Source: an uncultured Synechococcales cyanobacterium (GTDB lineage: Bacteria > Cyanobacteriota > Cyanobacteriia > CAIUCS01). Taken from it: a stretch of DNA of 64,000 bases. How positions within the stretch are numbered: the first letter of the stretch is position 1; the number at the start of each line of letters is the position of its first letter. Shown piece after piece: positions 26,748 to 35,035 of the stretch. Below the pieces are notes generated by a model that ran no database searches, had not been told where the DNA came from, and worked only from the letters and a program-made list of their open reading frames with translations. The stretch is from positions 18,672 to 82,671 of the forward strand of contig CAIUCS010000033.1 of NCBI GenBank assembly GCA_903897715.1. Direction: 5' to 3'. The translations under genes and the position numbers were made by a program.

Positions 26748-26857
26748 CTGATTGACTGACAAAACTTCTCAGCCAAAACCCCGAAAGCCCTCACCCTAGC
26801 CCTCTCCCAGGGGGCGAGGGCTAGGGTGAGGGCGTACAACTTTTGTCAGTCAACCAG
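26748..26857 (+). mobile_element. MITE family 1, copy 2 (110 bp)
   Basis: The ends are CTGATTGACTGACAAAA and TTTTGTCAGTCAACCAG, flanked by the perfect 9-bp duplication GAGAAATAG (26739-26747 and 26858-26866). It is about 45 bp shorter than copies 3 and 4 because of an internal deletion around CTCTCCCAGGGGGCGAGGG. It does not code and lies upstream of the DUF2499-DUF3593 pair. Confidence 0.88.
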
Positions 26858-26968
26858 GAGAAATAGTTTAGAACCGTCCTTTAGGGAACTCAGACTCTCC
26901 TTCTCAAAAACGGATATAATGAATTATTATGACAAAGCCTTTTTATTCCAAGAATGGCAGGGTTTAAA

Positions 26969-27140
26969 CTAGAGCAACTGAACACGTTTCTTAACACTCT
27001 ATATATAGTGTACCTCACTATTAAAAACACTAGTTTAGAGGATCTTTATTCTCAATGAGCCTTGACTAATGAGAATTTTTGCAAAAAGATGATTAAAATT
27101 GGCTCTTATTAATATTAAGTTTTGTGTGCGGTTGTCCTAG
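26969..27140 (+). mobile_element. MITE family 2, copy A (about 170 bp)
   Basis: The whole stretch matches the reverse complement of 63075-63246 at high identity, including TAAAAACACTAGTTTAGA and CCTTGACTAATGAGAATTTTTGC. The ends are imperfect inverted repeats, CTAGAGCAACTGAACAC and GTGTGCGGTTGTCCTAG. The flanks show AGGGTTTAA on both sides (26959-26967, 27139-27147), which may be a target duplication, but its edge overlaps the terminal bases. It does not code. Confidence 0.8.
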
Positions 27141-27157
27141 GGTTTAACATCACTTGT

Positions 27158-27202
27158 TATTGGATAGTAGTGTTTCCTAGACTGAAGCACTACTATCCAA
27201 TA
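27158..27202. terminator. Strong 15-bp hairpin at the 3' end of the DUF805 gene
   Basis: TATTGGATAGTAGTG and CACTACTATCCAATA pair perfectly. The stem extends four more pairs inside (TTTC/GAAG with one wobble), leaving a 7-base loop CTAGACT. It begins 7 bp past the stop of the minus-strand DUF805 gene, as a terminator would. No T-tract follows, so it may instead be an mRNA 3'-end stabiliser or part of a small RNA. Confidence 0.6.
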
Positions 27203-27208
27203 TCTTCT

Positions 27209-27517
27209 TCAGCTATTCAAAGAAGGTTGACAATAGAGCACAATTAACCAGATGGCTCCAATAAGGGGAATCAGCCCGATGAAAATCCAAACCCAAGACT
27301 TACCAATGTCCCGTAAACGACGCACCACTAACGGAAGAGATGGGAAAATCGTTGCTAGTGCATAAACGGTCTGAAGTTGGGGATTTTTAACGAGACCCAG
27401 TATTACACTAACAATCATATTTGCCAGAAAATACCACCAAAAATCCCCTCGGTTAGACCGTCCCCCATAGTCAAAAGACCGACTCCAGGCGGAGACATAA
27501 GCATCAATTAATCGCAT
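27209..27517 (-). CDS. DUF805 membrane protein
   Basis: This 102-residue inner-membrane protein belongs to the DUF805 family (YhaH-like). The family pattern is clear: FDYGGRSNRGDFWWYFLANMI (start region, about 14-34), three to four helices, and VVRRLRDIGKSWVWIFIGLIPLIGAI near the C terminus. The function of the family is unknown. I prefer ATG 27517 over the 6-codon-longer frame because GAGGAT lies just before it. It is transcribed divergently from the next gene and followed by a strong hairpin. Confidence 0.85.
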   Translation of the reverse strand: MRLIDAYVSAWSRSFDYGGRSNRGDFWWYFLANMIVSVILGLVKNPQLQTVYALATIFPSLPLVVRRLRDIGKSWVWIFIGLIPLIGAIWLIVLYCQPSLNS

Positions 27518-27535
27518 AGAAAAATCCTCAATCAT

Positions 27536-27845
27536 TGAAACAACTGGAGTCCCTACTCTGTACGGATAAAGTCCCCGTAGTTAAGGTACAACGAAAATGT
27601 AATTCATTAAAATAGTCCGATGCAATATTTTAACTTTTCCAATAATATATTTTCCAAACGGAAATATCCCTTTACCCTTGATTATCAAGTATTGGGATAG
27701 CTATTTTTCTGCATTCCATTCCCAATTCACCTCATCATAAAATTTCTTTAATAATATTAATCTTTGTGAAGTTATCCCTGGCTACCTCGTTCTAATAGGT
27801 AGTCTGAAAGGTAATTATGTTCAGGTTGGAGAGACGGTATTCTGT
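27536..27845. other. Divergent intergenic region
   Basis: The gap separates DUF805 (minus) from the membrane protein at 27846 (plus). It is AT-rich with several TAAT-type clusters, and should contain both promoters. I see no gene, repeat family member or RNA fold worth naming. Confidence 0.4.
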
Positions 27846-28526
27846 ATGACATCTGGTTTTGTGGAGCGGGACTACACCGTCAAGATTGGTCAATACTTCA
27901 GGGAAGGTTGGATCGTATTCAACCAATATGGCTCAGGATTTATTGGTTTTTTGATTATTAATCTCATCATCTATACAGTTTTAATGTCCGTTCCCCTCTC
28001 TGGACAAGTGATTTCAGGACCGTTGAGTGCTGGATCTCTCATAGTTGCATTTAAAATCTTAAAAAAACGCTCCCATTCATTTGAAGATTTCTTCCGAGGA
28101 TTTGAGAGCTTTTTGCAGCTTTTTCTAGTAACCTTGATGTCAGGTATTTTCATCTTCATTGGTACGTTACTGTTGATCATACCTGGAATTTATCTCTCCG
28201 TTGCCTATGCCTTTGCCGTACCCCTAGTGTTAGAAAAACGACTAGAATTTTGGGATGCCCTAGAGGCAAGTCGAAAAATTATATCTAAAGATTGGTTTTC
28301 GTTTTTCTGGTTATTTATTCTAATTGGCTTACTAAATTTCGCAGGCTTACTCCCATTTGGGGTGGGTTTACTGGTTACAATACCATGGTCAGTATGCATC
28401 TTGGCAGCAGCCTATAAAGATGTGGTAGGGTTTAACCTTGCAGATACTGACCAGACCATATCAGATACTATCGGGGGGTCTTCCCAAACTGCTAAAGTGA
28501 TTCGTCGGGATTCTGACGATATATAA
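27846..28526 (+). CDS. Multi-helix membrane protein, GlpF/DUF975-like
   Basis: This 226-residue membrane protein has about five or six helices (around 32-54, 58-75, 97-118, 118-135, 155-175, 180-200). The pattern GPLSAGSLIVAFKILKK...FEDFFRGFESF, then LLIIPGIYLSVAYAFAVPLVLEK and FWDALEASRKI, is that of the DUF975/GDPD membrane-domain group. That group has no defined function. The N-terminal 15 residues and C-terminal 25 are polar and cytoplasmic. A GGAGAG motif lies about 12 bases before the ATG. It stands alone. Confidence 0.65.
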   Translation: MTSGFVERDYTVKIGQYFREGWIVFNQYGSGFIGFLIINLIIYTVLMSVPLSGQVISGPLSAGSLIVAFKILKKRSHSFEDFFRGFESFLQLFLVTLMSGIFIFIGTLLLIIPGIYLSVAYAFAVPLVLEKRLEFWDALEASRKIISKDWFSFFWLFILIGLLNFAGLLPFGVGLLVTIPWSVCILAAAYKDVVGFNLADTDQTISDTIGGSSQTAKVIRRDSDDI

Positions 28527-28770
28527 GGCACGGCAATTTTTGATTTGATGTCAACCCTTTCAAAGGTGAATTGAAGATTACCTTCATGCTTAAGTTGTTT
28601 GGTCATAAATCCTGTTGTTGAGGAGTGGCGGGGTTGATAGTTCTCGGTTTTATTGTAAATTAGGATTGAATATGGTAGCGGCATCCAATGCCCCGACCAA
28701 CCCGTAGCATTCTTGGTTCGGTATACTGGGAATCAATCCTTCAACCATAGGTCCATCGGAATTTGACACC

Positions 28771-28986
28771 ATGACAACCTTCATTCATACTCCCCACCAA
28801 CCAAATCATCATTTTTCTGAAGCAGAGGTAGCCACTTTAGCCTCTAGATTGGAAAAAGATGACTATGATAATGCCTTTGCCGCTCTAAAGGATTGGCATC
28901 AATTACGGGCGATCGCCTTTCAGCAGCCAGACTTGGTTGAACCCTATTTACATTTACTCGACTTGGAAGCCTATGATGAAGCATAA
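28771..28986 (+). CDS. DUF2555-like small cyanobacterial protein
   Basis: This 71-residue soluble protein is rich in acidic residues. It has a helical core FSEAEVATLASRLEKDDYDNAF (about 15-36) and ends HLLDLEAYDEA. Size and sequence agree with the cyanobacteria-specific DUF2555 family. The function is not established. It starts at ATG 28771 and is followed after 45 bp by coaBC on the same strand, so the two may be co-transcribed. There are no cysteines, membrane helices or signal peptide. Confidence 0.7.
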   Translation: MTTFIHTPHQPNHHFSEAEVATLASRLEKDDYDNAFAALKDWHQLRAIAFQQPDLVEPYLHLLDLEAYDEA

Positions 28987-29031
28987 AGATGTAAAGTATT
29001 CCTTTTTTACCTTTGTCTGTGATTGTCCACC

Positions 29032-30234
29032 ATGTCCGACCATCTCCTAATTGCCGTCACTGGCGGAATTGCTGCTTACAAAGTATGCGAAGTAGTTTCC
29101 ACCCTAGCTAAAGGTGAACGGGAGGTACGGGTTGTAATGACCCACCACTCCCAACAATTCATCACACCCCTCACCCTCGCCACCCTGAGTCGCCATCCCG
29201 TCTACACAGACGCAGATTTTTGGCAGCCCACCCATGGACGACCCTTACATATTGAACTGGGGGAATGGGCTGACTTAATTGTCATTGCCCCATTATCAGC
29301 CCAAACCCTGGCAAAGTTAGCCCACGGATTTGCCGATAACTTATTAACAAACACCATCTTGGCTTCTACTTGTCCAGTATTATTGGCTCCAGCGATGAAT
29401 ACGGATATGTGGGAACAAACAACAGTACACCGAAACTGGCAACAACTGATGGGCGATCGCCGCTATCACAGCGCGCCGCCGGAAGCTGGAAGGTTAGCTT
29501 GCGATCGAGTTGGTATGGGACGGATGGCAGAACCAAAGGATTTGTTGATCCACATCGAATCCTTACTGTATACCCGTGGAAAACGAGATTTAATGGGTAA
29601 ACACCTATTAGTCACGGCTGGTAGTACTAGGGAACATTTTGACCCTGTCCGTTTCATTAGCAACCCTTCCACGGGTAAAATGGGAATTAGTATTGGCATG
29701 GCAGCTTTCCATCGGGGAGCTACCGTAACATTAATTCATGGACCTCTACACGGTCACGAGTTGAATGTAACGGGGCTAAACCCCATCCCAGTCACCAATG
29801 CCAAGCAAATGCGTCAATGTGTCCTCGATGAATTTACCCAAGCCCATTGGACAATCATGGCGGCAGCGGTAGCAGATATGAAGCCTATTCACTATACAAG
29901 CCACAAACTACCTAAAGCATCACTTTCAAATACTATACAACTAGAGCTGGTACCCGACATTTTGACCGAATTAAGTGTTCTCAAACAACCTCATCAATTA
30001 CTGATTGGGTTTGCCGCCCAGACTGGGGATAGTATCACCCCAGCATTGGAAAAATTAAGGTGTAAGCACCTTGATGTAATTGTGGCAAATGCCATTGATC
30101 AACCAAATTGTGGATTTGCCAGTGACACTAATGAAGCTGTATTAATAGGGAGCCGGGGACATCGACACAGTATTCCACTCAATTCCAAACTCCATCTAGC
30201 TCACCAACTATTGGATTTTATTGGACAGATTTAA
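29032..30234 (+). CDS. coaBC: Bifunctional phosphopantothenoylcysteine decarboxylase/phosphopantothenate-cysteine ligase
   Basis: CoaBC makes 4'-phosphopantetheine for coenzyme A: CoaB joins cysteine to phosphopantothenate with a nucleotide triphosphate, and CoaC decarboxylates it with FMN. The N-terminal flavoprotein domain (about 1-175) has VTGGIAAYK, the active-site histidine region HIELGEWADLIVIAPLSA and PAMNTDMW. The CoaB domain (about 185-400) has LVTAGSTREHFDPVRFISNPSTGKMG. The usual length is about 400. I use ATG 29032; the frame is open from a TTG three codons earlier. Confidence 0.94.
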   Translation: MSDHLLIAVTGGIAAYKVCEVVSTLAKGEREVRVVMTHHSQQFITPLTLATLSRHPVYTDADFWQPTHGRPLHIELGEWADLIVIAPLSAQTLAKLAHGFADNLLTNTILASTCPVLLAPAMNTDMWEQTTVHRNWQQLMGDRRYHSAPPEAGRLACDRVGMGRMAEPKDLLIHIESLLYTRGKRDLMGKHLLVTAGSTREHFDPVRFISNPSTGKMGISIGMAAFHRGATVTLIHGPLHGHELNVTGLNPIPVTNAKQMRQCVLDEFTQAHWTIMAAAVADMKPIHYTSHKLPKASLSNTIQLELVPDILTELSVLKQPHQLLIGFAAQTGDSITPALEKLRCKHLDVIVANAIDQPNCGFASDTNEAVLIGSRGHRHSIPLNSKLHLAHQLLDFIGQI

Positions 30235-30286
30235 CCCGTTACAATAAAGAATAATTTCTATAGGGCACAACCACATTGTAATTTAG

Positions 30287-30343
30287 GAAGTCCTAAACAA
30301 GTAAGGATAGGAATTGGTTGGGGGTTTGAGGGCTTTCGCCCCA
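30287..30343 (+). repeat. Short dispersed repeat, copy B
   Basis: AGTCCTAAACAAGTAAGGAT followed by AGGAATTGGTTGGGGGTTTG matches the reverse complement of 6851-6910. Copy B carries extra bases (GAGGGCTTT) before CGCCCC. It lies in the gap between coaBC and the sugar transferase, just upstream of a MITE. Confidence 0.6.
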
Positions 30344-30384
30344 TGTATGAGGAATGCCCATGGGTTCCCTCTTAACTCCTTGCC

Positions 30385-30539
30385 CTGATTGACTGACAAA
30401 ACTTCTCAGCCAAAAAACCGAAAGCCCTCACCCTAGCCCTCTCCCGATGGGAGAGGGAACCGGAGGGGTGGATCGGCTCCCCTCGCCCCCTGGGAGAGGG
30501 GTTGGGGGTGAGGGCGTACAACTTTTGTCAGTCAACCAG
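30385..30539 (+). mobile_element. MITE family 1, copy 3 (155 bp)
   Basis: The ends are CTGATTGACTGACAAAA and TTTTGTCAGTCAACCAG. The flanks are CTCCTTGCC (30376-30384) and ATCCTTGCC (30540-30548), an 8/9-bp target duplication. The interior has a near-perfect hairpin CTCTCCCGATGGGAGAG and the shared CCCTCACCCTAGCCC. It lies about 60 bp upstream of the sugar transferase gene and may contribute to its 5' leader. Confidence 0.87.
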
Positions 30540-30602
30540 ATCCTTGCCTTTTTACCACCATAATTTAAAGATGTCAAAATTGACCAGGATGAATCAATTA
30601 AA

Positions 30603-32003
30603 ATGCTGGAAGTAAAGTCTGGTAAAGTAAGGCGTATTGCAAAGATGATTCCCAGGCTCATCTTTATTGCTGATATTATTAGTTTATTTACTTTAATAAC
30701 ATTAGATTTATACCTAAGAATTGGGTATATTCAAGTTATTTCTAGTGTAGTGATGTATGGATTTGGGTTATTCATCATCATAGGCTTATACCTTTTAGAT
30801 ACCTATCACCCAGATAAACAAATTGCTGGAATGCGATCTGGAGCTAGAGTTTTACTGAGTAATAGTATCACTTACATTATTTGTTCCTATTTATCCTACC
30901 CAATTAAAATCCGATTACCAGAACTTTCAATTGATAAGATAACATTTCTCTATGGCATAACTTTGTTTACATTTTTTGCCATTACCATGCGATTATTTCT
31001 AGCAAAATTAGAACGTTTAGATGGAGAAAAGTATCCTTGGTTATTAATTGGTTTAGGGGAAAAATCTAAAACATTTATCAATATCCTTGATCAAGAAAAA
31101 ATTAAATCTCAATTTATACTGATTGGCAAAGATAAACAAGATATTTCCCAATTTAAAGTCCAGAATCAATTATTGATAAAGACTGATCATTCCCTTCACC
31201 TTGAACATTGGATACAGTCTCCCCTTGCCGGAGTAATTGTGGGAGATGGATTGGGTATATCAGAGTCTTTGGTTAGAATTCTCATGAAATTAAGATTATA
31301 TGGTACACCAGTTTATAAACTGCCGGATGCGTGTGAAGAGTTATTTCTAAAGATCTCTCCCTCCCTACTTGATGATAATTGGTTTACGTTCAACAATGGT
31401 TTTAATTTGATTTCTGGTGGTATTACTATAAGGCTTAAAACCATTATGGATTTCATTTTTGCTATGATGCTTATAGTTCTACTTTCACCAATTTTAATCA
31501 TCACAGCAATTTTAATTAAATTAGATAGTCCAGGAACAATTATTTATCATCAAAAAAGAACTGGTTTACATGGTAAAACATTTCAAATCTATAAATTTCG
31601 TTCCATGTATGAAAATGCTGAAGAAAAGGGAGTTCAGTGGACTAGTAAACGAGATTTACGGATTACCAGAGTGGGATATTGGCTCAGGATATTACGAATT
31701 GATGAATTACCTCAGATTATTAATGTTTTAAGAGGAGAAATGAGCTTGATTGGTCCTCGTCCTGAACGACCAGAATTTGATGTTCAGCTTGAAAAAATTA
31801 TTCCCTACTATGAGTTGCGATATTTAGTTAAGCCAGGGATTACGGGTTGGGCTCAGGTTTATTACCCCTATGGAGCCTCCATTGAAGATGCCTATGAAAA
31901 GTTGGCTTATGATTTGTACTACATTAAAAATTATTCCCTATGGTTAGACTTTGCCATAACATTAAAAACAATTAGAGTAATACTGCTGGGAAAAGGTAGA
32001 TGA
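30603..32003 (+). CDS. Polyprenyl-phosphate hexose-1-phosphate transferase (exopolysaccharide sugar transferase)
   Basis: This enzyme of the WcaJ/WbaP family starts exopolysaccharide repeat units by moving a sugar phosphate onto a lipid carrier. The 466 residues have four N-terminal helices (about 18-135), a nucleotide-binding-like middle, a membrane re-entrant helix (about 280-305) and the catalytic domain, with KFRSMYENAE, LRILRIDELPQIINVLRGEMSLIGPRPERPEF and KPGITGWAQV (about 330-430). It is distinctly more AT-rich than its neighbours. Its stop overlaps the galE start (ATGA). It is probably part of a small transferred surface-sugar module. Confidence 0.88.
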   Translation: MLEVKSGKVRRIAKMIPRLIFIADIISLFTLITLDLYLRIGYIQVISSVVMYGFGLFIIIGLYLLDTYHPDKQIAGMRSGARVLLSNSITYIICSYLSYPIKIRLPELSIDKITFLYGITLFTFFAITMRLFLAKLERLDGEKYPWLLIGLGEKSKTFINILDQEKIKSQFILIGKDKQDISQFKVQNQLLIKTDHSLHLEHWIQSPLAGVIVGDGLGISESLVRILMKLRLYGTPVYKLPDACEELFLKISPSLLDDNWFTFNNGFNLISGGITIRLKTIMDFIFAMMLIVLLSPILIITAILIKLDSPGTIIYHQKRTGLHGKTFQIYKFRSMYENAEEKGVQWTSKRDLRITRVGYWLRILRIDELPQIINVLRGEMSLIGPRPERPEFDVQLEKIIPYYELRYLVKPGITGWAQVYYPYGASIEDAYEKLAYDLYYIKNYSLWLDFAITLKTIRVILLGKGR

Positions 32004-32986
32004 ATCAAAAAGTCTTGCTGACGGGTGGTGCCGGTTATATTGGTTCCCATGTTGGACTTTATTTAGCCGAAGCTGGTTATGACGTTATAGTATTTGATAA
32101 TTGTTCTACAGGCACTCCTGAATCAGTGTTCTTTGGGGAGTTAGTGGTGGGAGACTTGTCTGATGTAGAATTATTGCTCCATACGTTAATCAATCATCAA
32201 ATTAGCAAAGTCATGCACTTTGCCGCCAGTATCAGTGTGCCAGAATCAGTCTTACGACCTCTTGACTATTATGACAATAATACTCGCAATACATTAAATC
32301 TCCTCCAATGTTGCAACAAAGTTGGAGTTAAAGAGTTTGTCTTTTCCAGCACTGCAGCAGTTTATGGTCAGGCTGAGGAAAATCCTTTGAAAGAGAGTAG
32401 TATAACTGTACCAATAAATCCCTACGGTCGCTCAAAGTTGATGAGTGAGTGGATGATACAAGATGCTGGACAGGCATCTAATCTGAATTATGTGATTTTA
32501 AGATATTTCAATGTATCCGGGGCGGATTCAAAAGGAAGAATTGGGTCTTATTCCCGTAATGCAAATCATTTAATTGATAACGCCTGCAACGTTGTCCTTC
32601 ACCATCAATCCCATCTAAAAGTATTTGGTATTGACTTTCCCACTGTGGACGGAACTGGAGTCAGGGATTATATCCATGTCCAAGATTTAGCACTAGCCCA
32701 CATAGCAGCCTTGAATTACCTAGAAAATGGAGGCTCATCCCAAATCTTAAATTGTGGCTATGGGGTTGGTTACAGTGTATTGGAAGTGGTAGAGCGAGTG
32801 AAGGTGATTTCAGGGATTGATATTCCATTGGTGATCGAAAGTCGTCGTCCTGGCGACCCAGCCTGTGTCATCGCCCACGCTGAAAAGATTAGACATATTT
32901 TAGACTGGCATCCCCACCATGATAATCTTGATGATATTATATCCACTGCCTTGGAGTGGAAGAGGAAAAATGTATCTATTAAGTAA
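32000..32986 (+). CDS. galE: UDP-glucose 4-epimerase
   Basis: GalE interconverts UDP-glucose and UDP-galactose with bound NAD. The Rossmann signature TGGAGYIGSH (8-17) is present, with the FSSTAAVYG catalytic threonine/serine region (about 115-123) and YGRSK (about 143-147), the SDR Tyr-Lys pair. The C-terminal part includes GTGVRDYIHVQDLA. The length of 328 is usual. The 4-bp overlap with the sugar transferase makes this a two-gene operon. It likely supplies a UDP-sugar for that transferase. Codon and base composition are AT-rich at the 5' end only. Confidence 0.93.
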   Translation: MNQKVLLTGGAGYIGSHVGLYLAEAGYDVIVFDNCSTGTPESVFFGELVVGDLSDVELLLHTLINHQISKVMHFAASISVPESVLRPLDYYDNNTRNTLNLLQCCNKVGVKEFVFSSTAAVYGQAEENPLKESSITVPINPYGRSKLMSEWMIQDAGQASNLNYVILRYFNVSGADSKGRIGSYSRNANHLIDNACNVVLHHQSHLKVFGIDFPTVDGTGVRDYIHVQDLALAHIAALNYLENGGSSQILNCGYGVGYSVLEVVERVKVISGIDIPLVIESRRPGDPACVIAHAEKIRHILDWHPHHDNLDDIISTALEWKRKNVSIK

Positions 32987-33055
32987 TTCCCCACGGCTGA
33001 GGAAACGTTTTCATTGCATACTATAATTAAATTAACTAATATTCCCGTTCTACCT

Positions 33056-33229
33056 ATGACCACCCATTTCATCACTGCTGAAATCAATATGCAGGAATCT
33101 GTTGCAGACTTACACCAGGAAATTAGTGCCACTTTATCCAATTATGGTCAACCCCTGCGTTGGGCAGTCACATCCGTTGATGCACAGCAGCAAACCCTGG
33201 CTTTGGAGGCGGTGGTAACCACTGACTAG
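33056..33229 (+). CDS. Small protein upstream of the DUF3326 gene
   Basis: The frame from ATG 33056 encodes 57 residues, MTTHFITAEINMQESVADLH and on to VVTTD; it is also open 14 codons upstream, but that part is AT-rich leader with a TATAAT box at 33022-33027, which supports the shorter form. It is acidic and soluble, with a mixed beta-alpha pattern, and matches nothing I can name. It ends 41 bp before the DUF3326 gene on the same strand. It probably belongs to the same transcript. Confidence 0.5.
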   Translation: MTTHFITAEINMQESVADLHQEISATLSNYGQPLRWAVTSVDAQQQTLALEAVVTTD

Positions 33230-33270
33230 ATTGTCCATCGTTACTGAAGTTGTTGCGTAGTTATCCACCG

Positions 33271-34350
33271 ATGGTCTCCTTGGGAGTAAACCGCCCCTAT
33301 GTTGTTGTGCTTTTAATTCCTACAGGAATTGGGGCATCAATTGGTGGTTATGCGGGGGATGCCATACCCATTGCACGAAGCATTGCTGCGGTAGTTGACT
33401 GCTTAATTACCCATCCCAATGTGTTAAACGGGGCTCAACTATATGGGTCAGCATCCAATATTTTGTATGTGGAGGGGTATGGGCTAGATCAATTTGCTTC
33501 AGGAAAGTGGGGACTACGACCAGTACACCAAAATCGAGTTGGGTTATTGTTGGATCAAGGAATTGAACCGGAATTAAGGATACGGCACTTACAGGCTGCC
33601 GACGCAGTTCGGGCTACCCTAGGTGTATCCATGACCGATTATGCACTGACCGATACTCCTTTAGATGTAGGTCTCCATCTTTCATCCTCCGGGGCAGCTT
33701 GGGGTACAATTACCAACCCTGATAGTTTATTGCGGGGTGCAGAAAAACTCATCCGTGACGGGGGGGCTGAAGCGATCGCCGTAGTATCTCGGTTCCCCGA
33801 TGAACCAAACAGTCCATCCCTTCAAGCCTATCGCCATGGACAGGGGGTTGATCATCTTGCAGGGGCGGAAGCGGTCATTAGTCATTTAGTCGTTCGTACA
33901 TTTCACATTCCCTGTGCCCATGCCCCGGCACTTCAACCCCTGCCCTTAGATTTAGACCTGGCACCCCGTTCAGCAGCCGAAGAGTTGGGGTATACTTTTT
34001 TACCAAGTGTTTTAGTTGGCTTGAATCGGGCTCCCCAGTTCATCACCCATTCCCCACTCCGTCCGGTAGATAGGATTGATGGGTTGTGGGCGAATCAAGT
34101 AGATGCGGTGGTGGTGCCAGATTCAGCCTGCGGAGGGAGTGCCGTGTTGAACTTTAGTCACTCTGCAACCCGGTTGATCACCGTCACTGAGAATCAAACT
34201 CAGATGGCGGTTTTTCCTAATCAACTTCAGCTTCCAGCCCTAAGACTGAATTCATATTTAGAGGTAATTGGGGCGATCGCAGCTCATCGCGCCGGTGTTC
34301 ATGTGGAAACACTAGTTTCCCACCTTTCTTCTATAAAACCCATCCCCTAG
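33271..34350 (+). CDS. DUF3326 family protein
   Basis: This protein of 359 residues from ATG 33271 opens NRPYVVVLLIPTGIGASIGGYAGDA, the hallmark of DUF3326, a family common in cyanobacteria and some other bacteria. Further conserved parts are THPNVLNGAQLYG and VVSRFPDEP. No signal peptide is seen. The Gly-rich start suggests a nucleotide or sugar fold, and the function is unknown. The frame is also open seven codons earlier (TTG), but sequence conservation starts here. It lies after galE and a small protein, and before a CPBP protease. Confidence 0.82.
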   Translation: MVSLGVNRPYVVVLLIPTGIGASIGGYAGDAIPIARSIAAVVDCLITHPNVLNGAQLYGSASNILYVEGYGLDQFASGKWGLRPVHQNRVGLLLDQGIEPELRIRHLQAADAVRATLGVSMTDYALTDTPLDVGLHLSSSGAAWGTITNPDSLLRGAEKLIRDGGAEAIAVVSRFPDEPNSPSLQAYRHGQGVDHLAGAEAVISHLVVRTFHIPCAHAPALQPLPLDLDLAPRSAAEELGYTFLPSVLVGLNRAPQFITHSPLRPVDRIDGLWANQVDAVVVPDSACGGSAVLNFSHSATRLITVTENQTQMAVFPNQLQLPALRLNSYLEVIGAIAAHRAGVHVETLVSHLSSIKPIP

Positions 34351-34389
34351 TCATTCCTATTCATCCTTTATCCCTGAGCGAGGGTTCCG

Positions 34390-34986
34390 TTGACTAATTC
34401 TAACCAACCTGAGTTGAGTGGTTTAACCCGTACCCAAGTGCTGGTGACCATCGCCATTAGTGCAATTGTTTTTTTAGCGCTGACTAAACTCTGGCTTTAT
34501 TTTAGTTCCCTATCCCTATTGACTGCCCGTTCTGAACCCTGGGATTATGTCATTGGTATGGGGTTAGGAATCGGAATTACCCTGATGGGGTTCCTAGTCT
34601 ACTGGTTATGGCCTGGTTATCGCCGTAGTGTAGACTCTTACCTTAACTTAGTATTGCCTCCATTGACATGGGCTGATTTAATATGGTTAGGGCTATTACC
34701 CGGGTTGAGTGAAGAACTATTCTTTAGGGGTACATTACTCCCTACTTTTGGGCTCAATACTGAAGGGGTTTTACTCACAGCGGTATGCTTTGGTCTTTTG
34801 CACTTTAGTAAATTAGAAAACTGGCCCTATGTAATCTGGGCAATCATTGTAGGTACCATTCTTGGCGTTAGCACACTTTGGACCGATAATTTATTGGTAC
34901 CGGTGATAGCCCACATTGTCACCAATGGATTATCTGGGGGTTTCTGGAAATGGCGGACCCTGGGTGGGTCTGGGATTGCTCGCTAG
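34390..34986 (+). CDS. CPBP-family intramembrane metalloprotease
   Basis: This is a CAAX-prenyl-protease/bacteriocin-processing (ABI) family membrane protein of 198 residues. The catalytic motif is SEELFFRG with E108, E109 and R113. The histidine-bearing motifs CFGLLHFS (about 133-140) and PVIAHIVTNG (about 177-186) also match. About six helices are predicted. No ATG lies upstream in the frame, so TTG 34390 is the likely start. It is separated by 39 bp from DUF3326 and 49 bp from the VWA gene, all on the plus strand. The substrate is unknown. Confidence 0.82.
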   Translation: MTNSNQPELSGLTRTQVLVTIAISAIVFLALTKLWLYFSSLSLLTARSEPWDYVIGMGLGIGITLMGFLVYWLWPGYRRSVDSYLNLVLPPLTWADLIWLGLLPGLSEELFFRGTLLPTFGLNTEGVLLTAVCFGLLHFSKLENWPYVIWAIIVGTILGVSTLWTDNLLVPVIAHIVTNGLSGGFWKWRTLGGSGIAR

Positions 34987-35035
34987 TCACCACCCATTAT
35001 TTATTTCCTGACTGAACATCAATCAATGAAAGATT

